Shown here piece after piece: positions 1 to 5,794 of a stretch of DNA of 8,679 nucleotides (position 1 is the stretch's first letter; every line of letters starts with the position of its first letter). The notes under the pieces are model-generated. The model saw nothing but the letters and a program-made list of their open reading frames with translations. It searched no databases and was not told the DNA's origin. Made by a program: the position numbers and the translations under genes. The stretch comes from Firmicutes bacterium UBA3914 (GTDB taxonomy: Bacteria; Bacillota; Limnochordia; Darwinibacteriales; Darwinibacteriaceae): positions 3,410 to 12,088 of the forward strand of contig DGEY01000003.1 in NCBI GenBank assembly GCA_002391385.1, written 5' to 3'.

Positions 1-21
1 GAGCAAGCGCACCGGCTTCAT
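1..21 (-). CDS. 5' end of an unidentified gene, cut by the window edge
   Basis: Only the first seven codons (MKPVRLL) are inside the window. The ATG at 21-19 overlaps the TGA of mgsA in an ATGA arrangement, and a purine-rich stretch (GGAAGGCAGGGG) lies just upstream. This is the usual geometry of a translationally coupled operon gene, so I read it as the next member of the polA operon. A Met-Lys start followed by an Arg and leucines would fit the beginning of a signal peptide or a cytosolic protein equally well. Seven residues do not allow a functional call. Confidence 0.5.
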
Positions 22-392
22 CCCCTGCCTTCCTGCACCAGGTGCAGCACCAGCTCCGCCGTGGCCTCGTTGGTGGCCAGGGGGGTGTTGTGCACATCGC
101 ACACCCGCAAAAGCGCGGTAATGTCAGGCTCGTGGGGCTGGGCCGTTAAGGGATCCCGCAGGAAGATCACGGCATCCACTTCGCCGCTGGCCACCAGGGC
201 CCCGATCTGCTGGTCGCCCCCCAGGGGACCCGACTGCACCCGCCGCACCGCCAGGCCCGTGGCCTCCTGGATGAGGCGGCCTGTGGTGCCTGTGGCCACC
301 AGCTCATGCCCCTGCAGAACTGCCAGATGGCGCCTGACAAACTCGATCATGTCCTTCTTTTTCTGATCATGGGCGATTAAAGCGATCCTCAC
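18..392 (-). CDS. mgsA: Methylglyoxal synthase
   Basis: Cytosolic enzyme that converts dihydroxyacetone phosphate to methylglyoxal and phosphate, a bypass of lower glycolysis that releases phosphate when sugar phosphates build up. The 124-residue product carries the family's signature parts: IALIAHD near the N-terminus, the phosphate-binding ATGTTG segment at 33-38, SGPLGGDQQIGAL with the catalytic Asp60, and LRDPLTAQPHEPD. His8, Lys12, Asp60, Asp80, His87 and Asp90 match E. coli His19, Lys23, Asp71, Asp91, His98 and Asp101 with a constant offset of 11. I chose the GTG at 392-390 because it gives the normal family N-terminus and has GGGAGGAG seven bases upstream. An ATG-started reading that adds 22 residues is only coaE sequence read in another frame. 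The gene overlaps the end of coaE by 26 bp, so it is probably translationally coupled to it. Its place behind coaE in a replication and repair operon is unexpected for a carbon-metabolism enzyme. Confidence 0.95.
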   Translation of the reverse strand: MRIALIAHDQKKKDMIEFVRRHLAVLQGHELVATGTTGRLIQEATGLAVRRVQSGPLGGDQQIGALVASGEVDAVIFLRDPLTAQPHEPDITALLRVCDVHNTPLATNEATAELVLHLVQEGRG

Positions 393-969
393 GCTGCAGC
401 TCCTCCCAGAGAGCATCCACCTGCTCCCATGTTTTCTCCAGCGGCCCGTTGTTGTCAATCACCCGGTCCGCCCGGCTCACCTTGACATCCAAGGGCAGCT
501 GGCTTTCGATCATCCGCTCCGCCTGCTCCCGGCTGAGGGAGCTGCGGGCCAAAAGGCGTTCCAGCTGCACCTCGGGGCGCACATAGACCACCCAGACCTC
601 ATCCATCAGCCCCTCCCAGCCCACCTCAAAAAGGAGGGGGACCTCCGCCACAACCAACCGGCCCTGGGCCTTGGCCTGGGCAGCCCTGGCCAGCAGCATC
701 CTGAGCACTTCCGGGTGGATGAAGCTTTCCAAAAGCTTTCTTTTCTGGGCGTCGCTAAAAACGATCTCCCCCAGCAGGCGCCGGTCGATGGTCTGATCCT
801 CCTGGATCACCTGGGGAAAGGCCTCCTTTACCTGAGCCCAGGCCGGGGCGCCGGGCTCCACCGCCTCCCGGGCCAGACGGTCCGCATCTAAAACCACCGC
901 CCCTAGGAAAGCTAGGCGCCGGGCCACCGCCGATTTTCCGCTGGCGATTCCTCCCGTGAGGCCGATCAT
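367..969 (-). CDS. coaE: Dephospho-CoA kinase
   Basis: Catalyses the last step of CoA biosynthesis, the ATP-dependent phosphorylation of the 3'-hydroxyl of dephospho-CoA, in the cytosol. The 200-residue product has the usual family length. It opens with MIGLTGG and a Walker A loop GGIASGKS at 6-13. LDADRLAREAV (27-37) holds the conserved Asp30 of the substrate site, IHPEV (84-88) is the usual His-Pro element, and VPLLFE (110-115) is the CoaE signature. The ATG at 969-967 overlaps the mutM stop as ATGA and has AGAGGG six bases upstream within mutM. An in-frame ORF extends 78 codons further upstream, but that part is low-complexity mutM sequence read in another frame, so I reject it. The neighbours polA and mutM form a common Firmicutes arrangement with coaE. 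No oddity is seen in the protein. Confidence 0.96.
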   Translation of the reverse strand: MIGLTGGIASGKSAVARRLAFLGAVVLDADRLAREAVEPGAPAWAQVKEAFPQVIQEDQTIDRRLLGEIVFSDAQKRKLLESFIHPEVLRMLLARAAQAKAQGRLVVAEVPLLFEVGWEGLMDEVWVVYVRPEVQLERLLARSSLSREQAERMIESQLPLDVKVSRADRVIDNNGPLEKTWEQVDALWEELQREDRFNRP

Positions 970-1799
970 GGCTGTTCCCTCTGGCAGGCCGGGCAGAAAT
1001 GGCTTGTCCTGCCCGCGACCTTCTTGTGGGCTAGGTTCACCCCGCAGCGGGGGCAGGCCTCCCCCTTTTTCCCGTAGATCTGCAGGCGGTTCTGGAAAGC
1101 ACCCTCCTGGCCGAACCCGGTGCGGTAATCCCGGAAGGTGGTTCCCTGGTGGGCAATGGCCTCCTCCAGAACTTCCCTGATGGCCCGGTGCAGCCTGTGG
1201 CACTCCGCTTCCGTGAGGGAAGCGCTGCTGCGTTCGGGATGGATTCCAGCGGCAAAGAGGCTTTCATCCGCGTAGATGTTGCCCAGGCCCGCGATCTTGG
1301 TTTGATCCAGAAGCAGGGCCTTGATCTTGGCCTGCCGCCCCCGGCAGAGCTCCCAGAGCAGCTCCGCGGTGAACTCCGGGGAAATGGGTTCCACCCCTAA
1401 ACTGTGCAGGCCCTTGATGGAGGCGTAGTCACCTTTGGGCACCAGATCCAGTGTACCAAATTTGCGCACATCCTCAAAGCGCAGTTCGTCCCCGGAGTGG
1501 AAGCTGAACACCGCGGAGGTGTGCTTGGCCCGGGGGATGGTGGAACTGGAATAGTAGATCAAACGGCCGGTCATGCGCAGATGGGCCACCAGCTCCCACT
1601 CACCCACACTGAAGATCAGGTATTTCCCCCGCCTGTGCAGATCCTCAAAGCTCGCCCCCGTGAGCAGCCCCTGAAATTCCGCGATGCTTCTGTTTTGCAC
1701 AATCCGCTCGGTTAAGACCTCCACCTTGCTGATGGGTCTGCCCAGCACCACCGGGAGGAGGCTGCGCCGTACTGTTTCCACTTCAGGTAGTTCAGGCAT
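966..1799 (-). CDS. mutM: Formamidopyrimidine-DNA glycosylase (Fpg/MutM)
   Basis: Bifunctional base-excision repair enzyme that removes 8-oxoguanine and formamidopyrimidines and nicks the strand by beta,delta-elimination. The 277-residue product begins MPELPEVE, so after Met removal Pro2 is the Schiff-base nucleophile and Glu3 the general acid. Lys59 in RRGKY is the conserved beta-turn lysine. Met76, Arg112 and Phe114 fit the void-filling trio that replaces the flipped base. GLGNIYADE (171-179) is the helix-two-turn-helix signature. The C-terminus holds the zinc finger Cys249, Cys252, Cys269 and Cys272, with the conserved Arg264 on its loop. The ATG lies 3 bp after the polA stop, and its Shine-Dalgarno AAGGAG is formed by the last codons of polA, so translation is probably coupled to polA. 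MutM removes the lesion and Pol I can fill the gap, so the pairing makes functional sense. Confidence 0.97.
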   Translation of the reverse strand: MPELPEVETVRRSLLPVVLGRPISKVEVLTERIVQNRSIAEFQGLLTGASFEDLHRRGKYLIFSVGEWELVAHLRMTGRLIYYSSSTIPRAKHTSAVFSFHSGDELRFEDVRKFGTLDLVPKGDYASIKGLHSLGVEPISPEFTAELLWELCRGRQAKIKALLLDQTKIAGLGNIYADESLFAAGIHPERSSASLTEAECHRLHRAIREVLEEAIAHQGTTFRDYRTGFGQEGAFQNRLQIYGKKGEACPRCGVNLAHKKVAGRTSHFCPACQREQP

Positions 1800-1802
1800 G
1801 GC

Positions 1803-4385
1803 TTACTCCTTCAAGGTAAAGCGCTTTACATCGCGCCAGTTTTTTCCGTAGTACACATCCACAACCAGGGGCACCGCCAGCTCCCAGACTCCCTCCATCT
1901 CCCGCTTGAGCAGGGCTGCCGCAGCTTCCAGCTCCCCTGCGGGTACCTCCAGGACCAGCTCGTCATGGACCTGGAGCAGCAGCTTGCTCCGGAGCCCCTC
2001 CCGCTTCAGGGCGGCATGGACCTTGAGCATGGCCAGCTTGATGATGTCCGCCGCGCTGCCCTGGATAGGGGAGTTCATGGCGGTGCGGGCCGCGAAGCTG
2101 CGCAGGGCGAAGTTGCGGCTCTTCAGGTTAGGCAGGTAGCGCCTGCGGCCGAAGAGGGTCTTCACGTAACCTTCTTTTTTACCCTGCTCCACCGCTCCGT
2201 CCAAGAACGCCTTCACCCCCGGGTAGCGGAGGAAATAGGAGTCGATGTAGGCCTGGGCCTGGGCCCTGCTCAAATTGATGCCCTTGGCCAGGCCGAAGCT
2301 GCTGATCCCGTAGACGATGCCGAAGTTGATGGCCTTGGCGGCGCTGCGCTGCTCCTCGGTGACCTGATCCTGGGGCACACCAAAGACCTCCGAGGCGGTC
2401 TGCACATGGATGTCCGCCCCGCTGCGGAAGGCCTCCTGCAGGGCCGCATCGCCGGAGAGATGGGCTAAAAGCCGCAGCTCGATCTGGGAGTAGTCCGCGC
2501 TCATCAGGTAAAAACCCTCCGGCGCCACGAAGGCCTCCCGGATGCGCCGGCCCTCCTCGGTGCGCACCGGGATGTTCTGCAGATTGGGATGGGTGCTGCT
2601 GAGCCGCCCCGTGGCGGTCACCGTCTGGTTGAAGGTGGTGTGCAGCCTCCCGGTTTCAGGTGAAATGAGCTCGCCTAGAGCGTCGGCGTAGGTGGATTTG
2701 AGCTTAGCCACCTGCCGGTATTCCAGCACGTAAGCCACAATGGGATGGTCGCTCAGCTCTTCCAAGACCTCCGCGCTGGTGGAGGGGCCCGTTTTCGTGC
2801 GCTTGAGCACCGGCAGGCCCAGCTTCTCAAAGAGGATCGTCCCCAGCTGCTTGGGGGAGTTAATATTGAACTCCTCCCCCGCCTCGGCGTAGATGAGCTC
2901 GGTGAGCCGATCTAAGCTTTCCTGCAGGTCCTCGGAGATGGTTTTCAGCTTGGCCCGGTCCACCAGGATACCCTGGGCTTCCATCTCCGCGAGCACCTTG
3001 GCTAAAGGCAGCTCGATTTCCCGGTACAAAAACCAGAGGCCCTGGTCCTTCAGGCGCTGCTCCGCCAGGGGCGCCGCCTCCTTAAGCAGGTGCAGCAGCC
3101 CCACCTGGTACTCCAGGCTCTGCGGATCTAGGCTGGGGGCCGGGAGCTTAAAATAGTGGGCGGCGGAGCCCAGATCCCAGCGCTTTTCCGGATCCAAGCA
3201 GTACAGGGCCAGCTCCAGATCGAAGGCCGGCTGCACCGGACCCTGGGGGCCCAAAAGGTGCAGGATGTCCTTGCCCCCCAAGGCGAAGATCTCCCGCTCC
3301 TTGAGGAGGGGTAAAAGGCTTTCCAGGCGGTCTTGGAGGAGATCCTTCTCAACAGCCCAGAGGCCCTCCGGGAGCAGCACCAAAAGGAGCCTGCGCTCTG
3401 GGGCGTAGTTCAGGTAAATTCTCTCCGCGGCCTCAAGCTGCCCCTTAAACTTCCCCCAGCTTGCTTCCTGGACCTGGGTGAAGCTGAGATCCCAGCTCTC
3501 CGCCTGCACCTGGGGGGCCTGGGGCCCTGGACCCTTAGGCAGCCGGGCCAGGAGGCTTTTAAAATCCAGCTCCTGGAACATTTCCCGCACCGCGGCTTCA
3601 TCCATGGTGGTTTCCCGGCCCAGCTCGATCGCGATGGGCGCTGCGCAGCGGATGGTGGCCAGCTCCCGGCTGAAAAAGGCCTGGTCCTTGAACTCCCTGA
3701 GCCTTTCCTGGAGCTTACCCTTGATCTCATCCAGGTGGGCGTAGATGCCCTCCAGGGAGCTGTAGCTCTCCAGGAGCCGGCGGGCGGTCTTCTCCCCCAC
3801 CCCCGGCACCCCGGGGATGTTGTCGGAGCTGTCCCCCATCAGGCCCTTTAAGTCCACCACCTGTTCAGGTGTTAAGCCGTAGTTGGCCCGCAGGGCCTTC
3901 TCATCCACCGTTTCCGTTTCGGTGATGCCCCTTTTGGTGAAAAGCACCCTGGTTTGCGGGGAGATGAGCTGAAAGGCATCCCGATCGCCGGTGACAATGT
4001 AAACTTCATAGCCCGCCTGCTCCCCCTGCTTGGCGGCGGTGCCGATGAGATCATCCGCCTCCCAGCCGGCCAGCTCCAGGCGGGGGATCCCCATCTTATC
4101 CAGCAGCGCCTTCATCAAGGGAATCTGGGAGCGGAGCTCTTCAGGCATGGGTTTGCGGTGGGCTTTGTACTCCCCGAACCGTTCGTGGCGGAAGGTGGGC
4201 CCCGAAAGATCAAAGGCCACCAGAATCTGGTCAGGCTGGTAATCTTCCATGAGGCGCAGCAGCATCATGGTCAGCCCGTACACCGCGTTCGTAGGTTCGC
4301 CCCGGCGGCTGGTTAAGGGCGGTAGGGCGTAAAATGCCCGGTTGATCAGGCTATTGCCATCTAGGAGAAACAGACTTTTTGCCAA
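1803..4385 (-). CDS. polA: DNA polymerase I, proofreading domain degenerate
   Basis: Removes RNA primers and fills gaps in lagging-strand replication and excision repair. The 860-residue product has three parts. Residues 1-280 are the 5'-nuclease domain, with metal-binding acids Asp9, Asp59, Asp111, Asp112, Asp134, Asp136, Asp185 and Asp188 and a helix-hairpin-helix GVPGVGEKTA. Residues about 295-445 correspond to the 3'-5' exonuclease fold but lack the DTE acids (RIYLNY stands there) and the later aspartates, so proofreading is predicted absent, as in Bacillus and Thermus Pol I. Residues about 450-860 are the polymerase: motif A DYSQIELR from Asp631, motif B with Arg680, Lys684, Phe688 and Tyr692, and motif C HDE at 807-809. 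Phe688 matches the dideoxy-discriminating Phe762 of E. coli. The start is a TTG: no in-frame ATG exists nearby, this codon gives the normal family N-terminus (LLDGNSL), and GGGGGA lies six bases upstream. Confidence 0.97.
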   Translation of the reverse strand: MAKSLFLLDGNSLINRAFYALPPLTSRRGEPTNAVYGLTMMLLRLMEDYQPDQILVAFDLSGPTFRHERFGEYKAHRKPMPEELRSQIPLMKALLDKMGIPRLELAGWEADDLIGTAAKQGEQAGYEVYIVTGDRDAFQLISPQTRVLFTKRGITETETVDEKALRANYGLTPEQVVDLKGLMGDSSDNIPGVPGVGEKTARRLLESYSSLEGIYAHLDEIKGKLQERLREFKDQAFFSRELATIRCAAPIAIELGRETTMDEAAVREMFQELDFKSLLARLPKGPGPQAPQVQAESWDLSFTQVQEASWGKFKGQLEAAERIYLNYAPERRLLLVLLPEGLWAVEKDLLQDRLESLLPLLKEREIFALGGKDILHLLGPQGPVQPAFDLELALYCLDPEKRWDLGSAAHYFKLPAPSLDPQSLEYQVGLLHLLKEAAPLAEQRLKDQGLWFLYREIELPLAKVLAEMEAQGILVDRAKLKTISEDLQESLDRLTELIYAEAGEEFNINSPKQLGTILFEKLGLPVLKRTKTGPSTSAEVLEELSDHPIVAYVLEYRQVAKLKSTYADALGELISPETGRLHTTFNQTVTATGRLSSTHPNLQNIPVRTEEGRRIREAFVAPEGFYLMSADYSQIELRLLAHLSGDAALQEAFRSGADIHVQTASEVFGVPQDQVTEEQRSAAKAINFGIVYGISSFGLAKGINLSRAQAQAYIDSYFLRYPGVKAFLDGAVEQGKKEGYVKTLFGRRRYLPNLKSRNFALRSFAARTAMNSPIQGSAADIIKLAMLKVHAALKREGLRSKLLLQVHDELVLEVPAGELEAAAALLKREMEGVWELAVPLVVDVYYGKNWRDVKRFTLKE

Positions 4386-4399
4386 CGCAGATCCCCCAT
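4361..4399 (-). other. Possible 12-codon upstream ORF covering the polA start
   Basis: An ATG at 4399-4397 opens a 12-codon reading frame (MGDLRWQKVCFS, then TAG) that ends 25 bases into polA and is out of frame with it. AAGGAAG lies just upstream, a better Shine-Dalgarno sequence than the GGGGGA serving the polA TTG. If translated, it would carry ribosomes across the polA start in the wrong frame and lower Pol I output. Chance is a real alternative. So is a one-base error in the five-G run after the ATG, since one extra G would place this ATG in frame and add five residues to polA. Confidence 0.25.
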
Positions 4400-4554
4400 T
4401 TCTTCCTTGTCTATTCCACGCCAGGCTGTAAAAACCTGCCGTAGTTGGGGAAAGGCGCCGCCGCTGCCCGCATTTACATAAAGGGCTTCCCTTGCCAGCG
4501 AAGAAGTGTGGGGTGTAAGCTAGACATCAGTTGATCAAGAAAAGGGGTGCCTAG
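4386..4554. promoter_or_regulatory. Divergent intergenic region between polA and the SLH gene
   Basis: These 169 bp separate two divergently transcribed genes and must hold the start signals for at least the SLH gene and probably the polA operon. No promoter stands out. Plus-strand candidates are TTGTCT (4407-4412) with TAAAAA 16 bp later, and TTGCCA (4492-4497) with a weak TAAGCT 18 bp later. On the minus strand there is a TATGTA-like element near 4480 without a good -35. The segment 4470-4490 contains a TTTATGTAAA near-palindrome (minus strand) between GCCC and GGGC, possibly an operator. The SLH gene has a good Shine-Dalgarno AAGGGG (4542-4547), seven bases before its ATG. I see no riboswitch or attenuator hairpin. 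Confidence 0.4.
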
Positions 4555-5718
4555 ATGCGACCTGCAAAACTGACTGCCTTCATCGTCTTTATCCTGCTCT
4601 GCACCATGACCAGCGCCGCGGCCCTGGCTGCGTTCGCCGATATCCAAGGGATCTGGGCGGAAGGCGCCATCACCGCCCTGGAGGAAAAGGGGCTCTTCGC
4701 GGGGCTCTGGGAGGAGGAGTTCGCTCCCTCCAGCAGCCTCAGCCACGCCGAGGCCCTACAGCTTCTGGCGGGGGGCTTCGATCTCCCGGAGGAAGGGAAA
4801 GAGGAACTGGCCCAGTGGCTGAACCAGCTCCTGGTGGCCCATCCCGAAGGGGTTACCCGGGGCGAGTTCGCGGCCCTCTTGGGAAACCTCTTGGGGCTCG
4901 GTGAGCACACCGAGGTGCCCAAGGGCTTTTATCCTTCCTTTTCCGATGTGAACCTGGATTACCCGGGCTTTTTAGGGATCGAGCTCCTGCAGCGGCTGGC
5001 CCTGCTGCCCACCCACATGGTGGGCCGCTTCGAACCCTACCGCCTGATCACCAGGGCAGAAGCCGCCTACATCCTGGACCAAGCCCTGCGGCTGACGCAG
5101 GTCAGCGGCGCGGTGGAGGAGGTCCAGGGGGATGGCCGCCAGATCGTACTCAAACCTGAGGAAGAAGCAGCAGAGGGCATCGCCTTGACGCTCCTGGCGG
5201 AAACCCTCTACCTTTCCCCCGGCAGCCTGGTCAAGGATGCCGTAAGCAAAGGGGAAAAACTGAGCCCCGGCCAGCACGTGGTCATCCTGGCCAGGGACAG
5301 CCAAGCGCTTCTAGTCCGCCTGGAGGAAAACGCCAGACTGCAGGCCCTCCTGCAGGGGCTGAATAAAGCCACCCAGACGCTCGCGGAGATCCTCACCCCC
5401 GCCCAGATCAATGCCCTGATCACCGGCGATTGGGAGCAGCTGGGTGAAGAGGTGCGCTACGAGCTCTACCAGGAACTGGTGGACAGGGGCGTGGCCCCGT
5501 GGGAAGCGGAGGCCGCCATCAACCAGGACTGGAGCAGTCTCCAGCTCATGCTGCGGGAAAGGCTTACCCTGGAGACCGCGGAATACCTGGCGGTGGCCCC
5601 TGAGCTGATCAGCGCGGCCCTGGATCAGAACTGGTCCAAGGTGCTGGAATACGCCCAGGTGGAACTGGCGCAGCGCCTGCTCACCAGCGAATGGCTGCAG
5701 AACATCATGGATAACTAA
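4555..5718 (+). CDS. SLH-domain envelope protein with C-terminal DW repeats
   Basis: Predicted exported cell-surface protein of 387 residues. A signal peptide covers 1-26 (basic start, hydrophobic core, likely cut after AAALAA); the Cys in the core lacks a lipobox, so this is not a lipoprotein. Residues 27-75 form an SLH module (FADIQGIWAEGAI, then FAP), 76-115 a degenerate one (VTRGEFAALL), and 126-180 a good one (FSDVNLDYPGF, RFEPYRLITRAEAA). SLH triplets usually bind pyruvylated secondary cell-wall polymer. The binding motif reads TRAE in module 3 and TRGE in module 2, but SHAE in module 1, which has lost its arginine. Residues about 184-257 look beta-rich. Residues 280-376 hold three repeats of 33-34 residues centred on Asp/Asn-Trp (292-293, 325-326, 359-360), which I do not recognise. 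The gene stands alone, divergent from polA and convergent with nrdJ. Wall anchoring is a confident inference; the role of the C-terminal half is unknown. Confidence 0.88.
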   Translation: MRPAKLTAFIVFILLCTMTSAAALAAFADIQGIWAEGAITALEEKGLFAGLWEEEFAPSSSLSHAEALQLLAGGFDLPEEGKEELAQWLNQLLVAHPEGVTRGEFAALLGNLLGLGEHTEVPKGFYPSFSDVNLDYPGFLGIELLQRLALLPTHMVGRFEPYRLITRAEAAYILDQALRLTQVSGAVEEVQGDGRQIVLKPEEEAAEGIALTLLAETLYLSPGSLVKDAVSKGEKLSPGQHVVILARDSQALLVRLEENARLQALLQGLNKATQTLAEILTPAQINALITGDWEQLGEEVRYELYQELVDRGVAPWEAEAAINQDWSSLQLMLRERLTLETAEYLAVAPELISAALDQNWSKVLEYAQVELAQRLLTSEWLQNIMDN

Positions 5719-5733
5719 CCCTAGGTAGAAAGG

Positions 5734-5773
5734 ATCTCCTCCTTCCGCCAGTGTATGGGCGGAGGGAGGAGAT
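5734..5773. terminator. 16-bp hairpin between convergent genes, likely bidirectional terminator
   Basis: The arms 5734-5749 and 5758-5773 pair over all 16 positions with a single G-T wobble, around the 8-base loop AGTGTATG. The hairpin lies between the stop codons of the SLH gene (plus) and nrdJ (minus), where a shared terminator is expected. Neither side has a clean T tract: the plus-strand exit reads TATGCTCTTT and the minus-strand exit CCTTTCTACC. It may therefore work mainly by stem strength or as a 3'-end stabiliser. Confidence 0.7.
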
Positions 5774-5794
5774 TATGCTCTTTAGGGAGAGGCC

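Noticed and set aside
393..458. N-terminal extension of mgsA by 22 codons
   Set aside because: It is coaE sequence in another frame; the GTG at 392 has GGGAGGAG upstream and yields the normal methylglyoxal synthase start.
970..1203. N-terminal extension of coaE by 78 codons
   Set aside because: The extra sequence is mutM read in another frame, whereas the internal ATG gives the exact family N-terminus, an ATGA overlap and a good Shine-Dalgarno site.
1965..2468. Plus-strand open frame opposite the polA polymerase domain
   Set aside because: Antisense shadow of conserved Pol I motifs; no ribosome-binding context or known motif. The same holds for the other plus-strand frames over polA, including 3333-3851.
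4480..4494. Short palindrome AAGGGCTTCCCTT upstream of the SLH gene
   Set aside because: A 5-bp stem with a 3-base loop, no T tract and no match to a known operator; easily due to chance in GC-rich DNA.
4567..4632. Lipoprotein signal in the SLH protein
   Set aside because: The only Cys in the hydrophobic core follows Ile-Leu-Leu, without a small residue before it, and an AAALAA signal peptidase I site follows.
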